From Bacillota bacterium (GTDB lineage: Bacteria; Bacillota; Clostridia; Oscillospirales; Acutalibacteraceae): a DNA stretch of 64,000 nt. The stretch is taken from NCBI GenBank assembly GCA_023412715.1, contig JAEZCC010000045.1:1-64000 (forward strand), read 5' to 3'. Both the position numbers and the translations under genes were made by a program. The notes beneath the pieces were generated by a model. The model did no database searches. It saw only the letters and a list, made by a program, of their open reading frames with translations, and was not told the origin of the DNA. The stretch's first letter is position 1. Each line of letters opens with the position of its first letter. Shown piece by piece: positions 19,150 through 26,675 of this stretch.

Positions 19150-19292
19150 TTTTGCAGCAAATGAAAATAATGGAATTCATACGGCCGCCCAAACAGGAGA
19201 AGATACAAAAGGCAGAGAAATATCCCGCGTGGAAACGCGCTGTGGGATTATTTTCTGTTAGGGCAGGCTTTAAGCCTGCCCGGTCTTTTTTT
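19150..19292 (+). ncRNA. Candidate small structured RNA with its own terminator
   Basis: Between two minus-strand genes the plus strand holds two consecutive stems: ATCCC-GCGT-GGAA-ACGC-GCTGT-GGGAT at about 19222-19248, and a perfect GGGCAGGC-TTTAA-GCCTGCCC at 19261-19281 followed by GGTC and seven T. A terminator pointing away from both flanking genes implies a plus-strand transcript. I see no convincing promoter and an overlapping short reading frame has no ribosome site, so this is only a candidate. Confidence 0.35.
19261..19292 (+). terminator. Terminator-like hairpin on the plus strand
   Basis: A perfect 8-bp stem GGGCAGGC/GCCTGCCC with a 5-base loop, then GGTCTTTTTTT. It overlaps the stop of the minus-strand nitroreductase gene. 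Confidence 0.65.
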
Positions 19293-19822
19293 CAGCGGAT
19301 CCACGTCACGTCGCCGCCGCGGCGCTCTTTCGGCGCGGGCGCTTCCTGCGCCGGATACCCGATGCAGATGCCGGCGAACGGCAGGTAATTCTGCGGCAGG
19401 CTCAGGCGCTTCATGACCGTTTCGTCGCGGAGGCCGGGCTGGATGGAGCCGAGGTAGCAGCTGCCGAGGCCCAGCGCGTACGCCGCCAGCATGATGTTCT
19501 GCGCGGCGCACCCGAGGTCCTCCCGGTTGTATCTGAAATCCTGCGGGGCAGAAAGGACCACAACGTCCGGGGCGTTGTAGAACGGGGTGTGGCCGGGCAC
19601 GAATTTTCCCCCGTTGCGGCCGGTCGCGGCAAGAATGTCGTCCATGAGCGCCCTGTCTTCAATCACGGTGAAATGGCGGTTCTGAAGCCCCAGGGCGGAC
19701 GGGGCGTATTTTGCCGCCAGAAGAATTTTTTCGAGGATTTCCTGCGGCACGGCCTGCGTGCGGAACGAACGGACCGTACGCCTTCTAAGAAGCGTTTCGT
19801 AAGCGGATTCCAATGCGGTCAT
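19292..19822 (-). CDS. Nitroreductase family protein
   Basis: About 176 residues from the ATG at 19822, which has AGAAAGG upstream; an upstream in-frame ATG would add 14 residues without a good site. It shows the FMN-binding nitroreductase pattern: RRTVRSFRTQAVPQE with the Arg pair near 13, AAKYAPSALGLQNRHF, and GCAAQNIMLAAYALGLGSCY near 110. The C-terminal GYPAQEAPAPKERR is typical of the family. It should reduce nitro or quinone compounds with NAD(P)H and FMN as a dimer; the natural substrate is unknown. Confidence 0.88.
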   Translation of the reverse strand: MTALESAYETLLRRRTVRSFRTQAVPQEILEKILLAAKYAPSALGLQNRHFTVIEDRALMDDILAATGRNGGKFVPGHTPFYNAPDVVVLSAPQDFRYNREDLGCAAQNIMLAAYALGLGSCYLGSIQPGLRDETVMKRLSLPQNYLPFAGICIGYPAQEAPAPKERRGGDVTWIR

Positions 19823-19886
19823 CCTTTCTCTGTTTTTCGCGGGATTCTGCGGCGGCCCGCGCAATTTTTTATCTCTATGGTTTTAT

Positions 19887-19914
19887 TCTATATCCCCGGC
19901 CCCCGCGCTGTCAA
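19887..19914 (-). promoter_or_regulatory. Promoter of the nitroreductase gene
   Basis: On the minus strand TTGACA and TATAGA are separated by 16 bases, about 65 bases before the start codon. Confidence 0.6.
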
Positions 19915-19965
19915 GCAAAGGAAAATGCATGTAAAAAGCGTACAAAATTCACCGCTGCGCCCCGG

Positions 19966-19995
19966 TTGCCCTTTGGCGCGCGGAAGTGGTATAGT
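19966..19995 (+). promoter_or_regulatory. Probable promoter of the DMT transporter
   Basis: TTGCCC and TATAGT with an 18-base spacer, about 75 bases before the GTG start at 20069. Confidence 0.5.
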
Positions 19996-20068
19996 TGGCG
20001 TGTTGTCTCAAAATGTTGCTCCACACCATCCACCCCACATGATTCTACATATTTAAGAAGGTTTTGCA

Positions 20069-21073
20069 GTGAAAAAGGGATACCTGTACGTCGTTCTCGC
20101 AACCGTTCTGTTCAGCAGCATGGAAGTCGCCCTGAAGATGACGGCGGGCGGATTCAACGCCATTCAGCTCACGTTTCTCCGGTTTCTGATCGGCGGGCTG
20201 ATTCTTCTGCCTCTTGCATGGCGGGAAACACAACAGAAAAAGAACGTTTTTCATAAAAGCGACCTGGCGTTTTTCGCGCTGACCGGGTTCATCTGCGTGG
20301 TGGTCAGCATGATTGTCTTCCAGCTCGGGATTCTCTACTCCCCGGCGTCGATTGCGGCGGTCCTGTTCAGCTGCAATTCCGTCTTCATGGTGATGTTCGC
20401 CTACCTTCTTCTGGGCGAACGCATCCGCCCGCACACCGTGGTTTCCATCGTCGTCACGCTGTTCGGCATGGCGGTCATCATCAACCCGTTCCACATGGGC
20501 GGAAGCTTCGCCGGCGTGATTCTTTCCCTCGCGGCGGCGGTCACGTTCGCATTCTATAACGTGATTGGCCGCACCCGCAGCGACAGATACGGCGGCATCA
20601 CGCTGACCTGCCTCAGCTTTCTGATGGGCTGCGCGGAAATGCTCGCGCTGATTGCGGCGAGCCACGTCCCCCAGCTTGCCGGATGGTTCCGCACCGCAGG
20701 CATGCCGGTGTTCGCCGACATCCCGCTCTTCGCCGGAATCACCCTGGACAGCCTGCCGGGCCTCGCCTATGTCGGCATTTTCGTCACGGGCCTCGGCTAC
20801 ACCTTCTATTTTCTCGCGCTGGAAAAAACATCCGCGGCGACGGCGGCGCTCGTCTTCTACATAAAGCCCGTGCTCGCGCCGGTCTTCGCCCTACTCATCC
20901 TCAGCGAACCGATTACCCGTCAGCTGCTTTTCGGGACCGCCTTCATCCTCATCGGCTCCCTAGTCGCCTTCATCCCGGGAATCAGGCCGCAGAAAAAGAA
21001 GCTGAAGGAAGACATCAGGGAAATTGAAAGCGAATTCGAGGCGGAAACGGACGAAACGACCATAAAGCCGTAG
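20069..21073 (+). CDS. EamA/DMT family transporter
   Basis: 334 residues with ten hydrophobic helices arranged as two EamA repeats; the first repeat ends near residue 140 and the second starts near 148. Motifs typical of the family include the start GYLYVVLATVLFSSMEVALK and the second-repeat end ALVFYIKPVLAPVFALLILSE. It is a secondary exporter of small metabolites or amino acids in the cell membrane; the substrate is unknown. The last 25 residues are an acidic cytoplasmic tail. GTG start behind AAGAAGG. It is convergent with the ketopantoate reductase-like gene. Confidence 0.88.
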   Translation: MKKGYLYVVLATVLFSSMEVALKMTAGGFNAIQLTFLRFLIGGLILLPLAWRETQQKKNVFHKSDLAFFALTGFICVVVSMIVFQLGILYSPASIAAVLFSCNSVFMVMFAYLLLGERIRPHTVVSIVVTLFGMAVIINPFHMGGSFAGVILSLAAAVTFAFYNVIGRTRSDRYGGITLTCLSFLMGCAEMLALIAASHVPQLAGWFRTAGMPVFADIPLFAGITLDSLPGLAYVGIFVTGLGYTFYFLALEKTSAATAALVFYIKPVLAPVFALLILSEPITRQLLFGTAFILIGSLVAFIPGIRPQKKKLKEDIREIESEFEAETDETTIKP

Positions 21074-21082
21074 CGGCCCGCC

Positions 21083-21107
21083 CTGCCCCGCCGGTTTACC
21101 GGGGCAG
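21083..21107. terminator. Hairpin between convergent genes
   Basis: CTGCCCCG and CGGGGCAG pair around CCGGTTTAC; it overlaps the last codons of the minus-strand gene. The following T runs are weak on both strands, so termination is uncertain. Confidence 0.4.
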
Positions 21108-22037
21108 CGTTTCAGGTGAAAGCCCGCGCCGGGCTTCCACTGCGCGGACAATCCGGTACAGCACGTGGTTGACGGGCGTCGGCACGCTGTATTTCCGGCC
21201 CAGGCGCTCGACGGTCCCGCCGAAATTTTCCACCTCCGTGCGCCGGTGGGCTTCCATGTCCTGAAGCATGGAGGTTTTGCCTTCCGGCGAGAAGGTTTCC
21301 ATCAGGGTTTCAAATTCCCGCACGTCTTTTTCGGTCAGGTCGATACGGCACTTCTGCGCAAGCGCGACGACCTCCTCCATCGCTTCGTGAAAAAGCTGCC
21401 GGTTCGCTTCAATCGGCATGATTTTGCCGTACGGCGCCCCCGTGACGGCAGAAACCTGGTTGCCGCCGACGTTGAGCATCCATTTTTTCCATACCGCGCG
21501 GACCATGTCGGGCGCGACCTCCGTCTCCACGCCGGCCGCGTCCAGAAAATCGCGGACCGCGAGCACGTCCGGCGCGGGTGGATCGTTCGACGCGTCGCCG
21601 AACTGAACGTGGCCGTTGTCGGTATTGACGACGCCCCGCTGCGTGCGCACCGCGTCGATGCGCACGGTCAGCCCGTACAGCACATGGCAGCCGGGAAAAT
21701 ATCCGCTCAGCTCCTCCTGCGCGGTGATTCCGTTGAGAAGCGGCAGGACGACCGTGCCCGGCCGCACGTACGGCCTCATGTCGTTTGCCGCCGCTTCCAG
21801 CTGATAATTTTTGACGCAGACGAAAATCAGTCCGGGGTGAAACTCTTTTTCGCCGCCGTCCAGCACGCGCGGGAAAAACTGTTTTCCGTTGAGCACGGCG
21901 CCCGACCCGCGAAGCCTTTCCGCCCGCGCGCCGGAAGCGATGACGCCGAAATCGGCCCCGTACCTGTCGTGCAGAAGCTTTCCGTACACGGTCCCGATGG
22001 CGCCCATGCCGATGAGCGCCGCTTGTTTTATCTCCAT
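21096..22037 (-). CDS. 2-dehydropantoate 2-reductase family protein
   Basis: 313 residues. The N-terminal NADP-binding loop is GMGAIGTVYG near residue 11, followed by VFVCVKNYQLEA and PLLNGITAQEEL, which correspond to ApbA/PanE motifs. The C-terminal half has WKKWMLNVGGNQVSAVTGAPYG, containing the catalytic Lys, and a conserved helix EVVALAQ. PanE makes pantoate for coenzyme A, but paralogues act on other 2-keto acids. Being third in an operon with a D-2-hydroxyacid dehydrogenase, it may be a general ketoacid reductase and not the pantothenate enzyme. Confidence 0.85.
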   Translation of the reverse strand: MEIKQAALIGMGAIGTVYGKLLHDRYGADFGVIASGARAERLRGSGAVLNGKQFFPRVLDGGEKEFHPGLIFVCVKNYQLEAAANDMRPYVRPGTVVLPLLNGITAQEELSGYFPGCHVLYGLTVRIDAVRTQRGVVNTDNGHVQFGDASNDPPAPDVLAVRDFLDAAGVETEVAPDMVRAVWKKWMLNVGGNQVSAVTGAPYGKIMPIEANRQLFHEAMEEVVALAQKCRIDLTEKDVREFETLMETFSPEGKTSMLQDMEAHRRTEVENFGGTVERLGRKYSVPTPVNHVLYRIVRAVEARRGLSPETLPR

Positions 22038-22066
22038 GATTCCCGATTCTCCTTATCTGCAATTTT

Positions 22067-22426
22067 CTATACGACCGACGCCCCGAACGGCATGAGGGCC
22101 AGCTTGGCCAGCTTGAAGCACTGCAGGCCGAACGGGATGCCCACGACGGTGACGCAGAGCAGCAGGCCGATGACCGCGGCCTCCGCCGCAAGGGCCAGCC
22201 CGCCGAACACAAGCCAGAGCAGGTTCAGCAGAAAGGAACCGACCCCTCCCCCGCAGACGATCTCCCGCCCGAACGGGGAAAAGGACAGCTCCGCAATTTT
22301 AAAGCACTGCAGGCCGACGGGGATTCCGACGATCGTCACGCACCACAGCACGCCGACGGCAAGCCAGCTGATGCCCATCAGCAGCCCGCCGAAAAGGAAC
22401 CAGAGAACATTTCCGAAGCAGCTCAT
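22067..22426 (-). CDS. YccF domain membrane protein
   Basis: 119 residues made of two similar halves, each with a hydrophobic stretch followed by the signature VGIPxGLQCFKxAxLxxxPFG (residues about 33-53 and 93-113). This is the YccF (DUF307) domain, a small inner-membrane protein of unknown function. It sits between the hydroxyacid dehydrogenase and the ketopantoate reductase-like gene on the same strand, with gaps of 48 and 29 bases, suggesting one transcript. Confidence 0.88.
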   Translation of the reverse strand: MSCFGNVLWFLFGGLLMGISWLAVGVLWCVTIVGIPVGLQCFKIAELSFSPFGREIVCGGGVGSFLLNLLWLVFGGLALAAEAAVIGLLLCVTVVGIPFGLQCFKLAKLALMPFGASVV

Positions 22427-22474
22427 TGAAAATTCCGCCTTTCTTCTGCGGCGGGCATTCCGCCGCCGGCCGGG

Positions 22475-23434
22475 TCAGTACCCCGCGCTCAGGCTGACCC
22501 TGTTCCTGAAAGGCTCGCCCCGCATGTATCTGCCCAGATTCTCGAGTACAATGCCGAAAATGCGCTCGTAATTTTCCGGCACCCACCAGCCGCCGGAAAT
22601 ATGCGGCGTGATAATGAGGTTCGGGACGTCCCACAGCGGGCTGTCCGCGGGCAGCGGCTCCGGCTCCGTAACGTCCAGCGCCGCGCCGCCGAGGCCACCC
22701 GACGTAAGGGCGCGGAGAAGCGCCTCCGGGTCCACGGCCGTGCCCCGGCCCACGTTGACAAGGTAGGCGCCTTTTTTCATCAGGGCGAACCGGCCCGCGT
22801 CGAACAGGTGGCTGGTTTCTTTGGTGGAAGGCAGGCTGAGCGCCACCACGTCCGCCTGAGGGAGCAGGGAATCCAGCTGTTCTACGGGGTACACCCCTTC
22901 CGCGTAGTCCGGCTTTTCGCCCGGCGTCCGCTTCACGCCGATGACGCGCCCGCCGAGCGCGTGGTAGCGTTTGGCGAATTCCCTGCCGATGCCGCCGAAC
23001 CCGACCGAAAGCGCCAGAGTCCCCTCAAGATGCCGGATATGCCGCGTTCCGCGCCAGACGTGCTCTCTCTGCCTGTCGCGGCACGCGGGGAAATCCATCA
23101 TCAGGCTCATGACGGCGCAGACCATGTATTCCGCCATGGACGGCCCGTACGCCCCCGCGGCGTTTGTCAGGCTCGCGCCTTCCGGAAGGACGTCCCGCCC
23201 GTACCGGTCCGCCCCCGCGCTGCCCAGCTGAAGCCATTCGAGACGCCGCGCTTCCTTTAAGACTTCCGGGTCGGGGTTGCCGATGATCGCGTCCGCGCGG
23301 CGGAGCAGCTCCGCGGGAATCGCCGTTTTCTCGTCCAGCCAGACAAATTCCGCGTCTTCGGCGCAGTTTTTCAGAAGCTCCCTATGTTTTTCATCTGTGT
23401 GAATGCAGACGAGGATGGTTTTCTTTTTGTTCAA
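22475..23434 (-). CDS. D-isomer specific 2-hydroxyacid dehydrogenase
   Basis: About 319 residues from a TTG at 23434 preceded by AAGGGAG; the longer frame upstream would run through its own leader. The NAD-binding loop is GFGGIGREFAKR near 145. Catalytic residues of the family are visible: Arg in VNVGRGTAVD near 228, Glu in DVTEPEPLP near 257 and His in ITPHISGG near 278. It reduces a 2-keto acid to a D-2-hydroxy acid in the cytoplasm. The substrate is not clear. It is the first gene of the operon with YccF and the PanE-like gene. Confidence 0.88.
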   Translation of the reverse strand: MNKKKTILVCIHTDEKHRELLKNCAEDAEFVWLDEKTAIPAELLRRADAIIGNPDPEVLKEARRLEWLQLGSAGADRYGRDVLPEGASLTNAAGAYGPSMAEYMVCAVMSLMMDFPACRDRQREHVWRGTRHIRHLEGTLALSVGFGGIGREFAKRYHALGGRVIGVKRTPGEKPDYAEGVYPVEQLDSLLPQADVVALSLPSTKETSHLFDAGRFALMKKGAYLVNVGRGTAVDPEALLRALTSGGLGGAALDVTEPEPLPADSPLWDVPNLIITPHISGGWWVPENYERIFGIVLENLGRYMRGEPFRNRVSLSAGY

Positions 23435-23530
23435 TGTGAAAACTCCCTTCGTTGATCTTCCGGCCGGGCGCCCGAACCGCCGGGGCGCGATGCTTCCGGA
23501 TCCCCGCGGCGCCGGTTCCAGTCCGTATTT

Positions 23531-23558
23531 ATCATACACTCCGCACGGGCCCAGTCAA
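23531..23558 (-). promoter_or_regulatory. Promoter of the hydroxyacid dehydrogenase operon
   Basis: On the minus strand TTGACT and TATGAT are separated by 16 bases, leaving a leader of about 90 bases. Confidence 0.7.
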
Positions 23559-23642
23559 GCCCCCGCCGTTTTTTCCGTTTACATTGTCTTAACCTGTCTT
23601 CTCTTGACTTTTTCTGGGCAGGGCATCATAATAATGATAAAT

Positions 23643-23657
23643 AATAATTTAATTATT
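23643..23657. promoter_or_regulatory. 15-bp AT palindrome abutting the pilus promoter
   Basis: AATAATT-T-AATTATT is a perfect odd palindrome that ends 2 bases before the -35 of the pilus promoter. It could be an operator or an UP element. Confidence 0.4.
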
Positions 23658-23659
23658 GA

Positions 23660-23688
23660 TTGATTCGGATCTTTTTCTAGAGTATAAT
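23660..23688 (+). promoter_or_regulatory. Promoter of the type IV pilus operon
   Basis: TTGATT at 23660-23665 and a consensus TATAAT at 23683-23688 with a 17-base spacer. No other strong promoter is seen before 41 kb on this strand. Confidence 0.75.
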
Positions 23689-23892
23689 GGCGATACAGCA
23701 ATTTATTTCTGCTGCGCGGACTGCTGAAATCCATCTCTCTGAAGCTCTGCCGGCCCTCGCCCCGTTTCGTTGCGTGCGGCCGTTTTTCCCGCACCGGTGC
23801 GGCTCTGCGGCAAAACGAGATAGATATTTGAAAACGTCTATCCTAGGCCCGGTTCTGCGGCCGCTCCGATCTGATACAGAAGGGGAATCCCT
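23689..23892 (+). other. Long untranslated leader of the pilus operon
   Basis: About 195 bases separate the predicted start of transcription from the pilB GTG. The GC-rich middle (23760-23830) can form stems such as CTCG...CGAG and GCACCGGTGC. I looked for cyclic di-GMP riboswitch landmarks and saw none. A 69-codon frame here starts inside the -10 element and is not credible. Confidence 0.4.
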
Positions 23893-25596
23893 GTGAGAGT
23901 GCAAAAGAAGAAATACAGGCTTGGGGACATTCTGGTCCAGCAGGGCGTCATCACCCCCGAGCAGCTGGAAAAGGCGCTGGAGGCCCAGCGGAAGGGCCAC
24001 AAACGCCTCGGCGATTATCTCGTCGAAAGCGGCATCACCACGGACGGGGAAATCTGCCGGGCGCTGCACGTACAGCTCGGCATCGAGGAAGTCGACCTGC
24101 GCGGCATCAGGATTTCCCGGGAGATCATCGGCCTCGTGCCGGGCTCCGTGCTGCGAAAGCACAACGTGCTCCCCGTCGGCTTCGACCGGGACAATCCGAA
24201 CCTTCTTCTTCTCGCTATGGCCGACCCCCTGGACATGACCGCCCAGGACGACATCTCGATCATCACGAACTACCTGGTCGAGCCGCTGCTCGCCACGCGC
24301 GGCGCGATCAACTCCGTGCTGGACAAATACTTCGGCGCGGACGAAGCCATGTCGGCGGCGGAACAGTACGCGAAGGAGCGCGGGCAGAAGCAGGCCCCCG
24401 ACGAGGCCGTCACGCAGGAGGAAGCGGAGCTTTCCACGGCGCCCATCGTGCAGCTCGTCCGCTCCATCATCGAGCAGGCGGCCCGCCAGAGGGCGAGCGA
24501 CATCCACTTCGACGCACTGGACAAGCAGGTCCGTATCCGCTACCGCATCGACGGCGTGCTGGTGGAAAAGATGCTGTACGACATCTCTCTGCTGCCGGCG
24601 ATCGTCACCCGCATCAAGATCCTCTCCGGGATGGACATCTCTGAAAAGCGCAAGCCCCAGGACGGCCGCATGACCACCATGATAGACCGGGTGGAGTACG
24701 ACATCCGCGTCTCCGTCCTCCCCACCTCCTACGGCGAGAAGGTCGTCATGCGTCTCGCGGTGGCGAACGCGCTGACCCGCGACAAAACGGGCCTGGGCCT
24801 TCGCGACTGGGAACTGGAAAAATTCGGCAGGATCCTTTCCCGCCCCAACGGGCTCTTCCTCGTCACCGGCCCGACGGGCTCCGGAAAATCCACGACGATG
24901 TACACCGCTCTCGCGGAGCTGAACACCGAGCAGGTCAACATCATCACCGTCGAGGACCCGGTCGAGGCGAACATCCCCGGCGTCAACCAGGTACAGGTGA
25001 ACCCGAAGGCGGACCTGACCTTCGCGAGCGCGCTGCGCTCCATCCTGCGGCAGGACCCGGACATCATCATGATCGGCGAGATCCGCGACTTCGAGACGGC
25101 CTCCATCGCCGTGCAGGCCTCCATCACGGGGCACCTCGTGGTCAGCACGCTGCACACCAACAGCGCCGCCGCGACCGTCACCCGCCTGATCAACATGGGG
25201 CTCGAAGCCTATCTGCTTGCGGATTCGCTCGTGGGCATCATCGCCCAGCGCCTGGTGCGGCGCCTGTGCACCGCCTGCCGCAAACCGCGGTCCGCGACGG
25301 AGGACGAAAAGCGCCTGCTGCGCGTGCCGCCGGAACAGGAGATCACCCTCTGCGACCCGTGCGGGTGCCCCCTGTGCGGCGGCACCGGCTATTACGGCCG
25401 CATCGGCGTCTACGAGATCATGGAGATCACGCCGCGCCTGAAGCATGTGATCTCCACGCAGGGCTCGACGGAGGAGATTCAGGCGGCGGCCCTTGCCGAG
25501 GGGATGCACACCCTGCGCATGAGCGCTTCGGAATACGTTCTTGACGGGACCACCACCGTCCGTGAAATGCTTAAGATTACATTCGAGGAGCAGTGA
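23893..25596 (+). CDS. pilB: Type IV pilus extension ATPase PilB with an MshEN domain
   Basis: 567 residues, GTG start. Residues 9-32 and 38-61 are two 24-residue motifs of the form RLGxxLVxxG...L...L..Q separated by five residues, the MshEN pattern known to bind cyclic di-GMP; the second has Ile for one Leu. A GspE N2-like region leads to the ATPase core with Walker A GPTGSGKST near 326, an Asp box (TVEDPVE) and DPDIIMIGEIRD near 388, followed by GHLVVSTLHTN. Four Cys (CTAC near 459 and CPLCGGTGYYGR near 491) form the PilB/GspE zinc site. It powers pilus assembly at the inner face of the membrane. First gene of a plus-strand pilus operon that runs to 41.2 kb. Confidence 0.95.
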   Translation: MRVQKKKYRLGDILVQQGVITPEQLEKALEAQRKGHKRLGDYLVESGITTDGEICRALHVQLGIEEVDLRGIRISREIIGLVPGSVLRKHNVLPVGFDRDNPNLLLLAMADPLDMTAQDDISIITNYLVEPLLATRGAINSVLDKYFGADEAMSAAEQYAKERGQKQAPDEAVTQEEAELSTAPIVQLVRSIIEQAARQRASDIHFDALDKQVRIRYRIDGVLVEKMLYDISLLPAIVTRIKILSGMDISEKRKPQDGRMTTMIDRVEYDIRVSVLPTSYGEKVVMRLAVANALTRDKTGLGLRDWELEKFGRILSRPNGLFLVTGPTGSGKSTTMYTALAELNTEQVNIITVEDPVEANIPGVNQVQVNPKADLTFASALRSILRQDPDIIMIGEIRDFETASIAVQASITGHLVVSTLHTNSAAATVTRLINMGLEAYLLADSLVGIIAQRLVRRLCTACRKPRSATEDEKRLLRVPPEQEITLCDPCGCPLCGGTGYYGRIGVYEIMEITPRLKHVISTQGSTEEIQAAALAEGMHTLRMSASEYVLDGTTTVREMLKITFEEQ

Positions 25597-26660
25597 CCGC
25601 ATTGTTTTCATTTGAACAGCTTATGAGGGACGCGGTGGAGCGCCACGCCTCGGACCTGCATCTTTCGAGCGGCCGGGCGCCCTCCTGCCGCATCTACGGC
25701 GTTCTGGGGCCGATGTACGGGGACGCCCTGCAGCCGGCCGAGATCCGGACGATCGCCTTCAGCGTCATGGACGACCGCCACAAGGAGATCTTCATGGAGA
25801 ACGGCGAGGTCGATTTCGCCTATTCCGTCGCGGGGGTCGGCCGCTTCCGCGTCAATGTCTTCCGGCAAAGAGGCAGCGTCGCGCTGGCGGCGCGCATCCT
25901 GAACCTGCGCATCCCGTCGCCGGAGGAACTGGGCATCCCGAAAAGCGTGGTGAGCATGACCGGCAAAAAGCGCGGCCTGGTGCTTGTGACCGGCGCGACC
26001 GGCTCCGGCAAATCCACCACGCTCGCCTCGCTGATCGACATCATCAACCACACCTACAACTACCATATCATCACGCTCGAGGACCCGATCGAGTACCTGC
26101 ACCGGCACGACAAATCCATCGTGGACCAGAGAGAGATCGGCAGCGACTCGAAAACCTACGCCGCCGCGCTGCGGGCGGCGCTCCGCCAGGACCCGGACGT
26201 CATCCTCGTGGGGGAGATGCGCGACCTCGAGACGATCTCCATCGCCGTCACGGCCGCGGAAACCGGCCACCTCGTTTTCTCCACGCTGCACACGGTCGGG
26301 GCGGCCAGCACGGTCGACCGCATCATCGACGTCTTCCCGCCCTACCAGCAGCAGCAGATCCGCACGCAGCTCGCGGACGTTCTGGAATGCGTCGTCTCGC
26401 AGCAGCTTCTGCCGAAAGCGGACGGAAACGGGCGCGCGGCGGCCATGGAAGTCATGATCTCGAACTCCGCCATCAAGAACCAGATCCGCGAGTCGAAGAC
26501 CTTCCAGATCCCGTCCGTGCTGCAGACCAGCCGGAAGGCCGGCATGCAGACGATGGACGACGCCATCTACGAGCTTTACGCGCGCGGCGACGTGACCGCC
26601 GAAACGGCCCTGCTGTTCGCGCAGAGCCGCATGGACCTCTCGAAAAAACTGATGATCTAG
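25593..26660 (+). CDS. pilT: Type IV pilus retraction ATPase PilT
   Basis: 355 residues. The GTG start overlaps the pilB stop (GTGA), so translation is coupled. The N-terminal PAS-like domain includes ASDLHLSSGRAPSCRIYG, and the core has Walker A GATGSGKSTT near 134, DPDVILVGEMRDLETI near 205 and GHLVFSTLHTVGA. The zinc Cys motifs of PilB are absent, as expected for PilT. The C-terminal end is typical of a retraction ATPase (ISNSAIKNQIRE). It depolymerises the pilus and so supports twitching or DNA uptake. Confidence 0.94.
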   Translation: MTALFSFEQLMRDAVERHASDLHLSSGRAPSCRIYGVLGPMYGDALQPAEIRTIAFSVMDDRHKEIFMENGEVDFAYSVAGVGRFRVNVFRQRGSVALAARILNLRIPSPEELGIPKSVVSMTGKKRGLVLVTGATGSGKSTTLASLIDIINHTYNYHIITLEDPIEYLHRHDKSIVDQREIGSDSKTYAAALRAALRQDPDVILVGEMRDLETISIAVTAAETGHLVFSTLHTVGAASTVDRIIDVFPPYQQQQIRTQLADVLECVVSQQLLPKADGNGRAAAMEVMISNSAIKNQIRESKTFQIPSVLQTSRKAGMQTMDDAIYELYARGDVTAETALLFAQSRMDLSKKLMI

Positions 26661-26675
26661 CGGAGGGTGAAGCTG

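Noticed and set aside
23689..23892. Cyclic di-GMP riboswitch in the pilus operon leader
   Set aside because: The conserved core sequences of class I and class II were not found.
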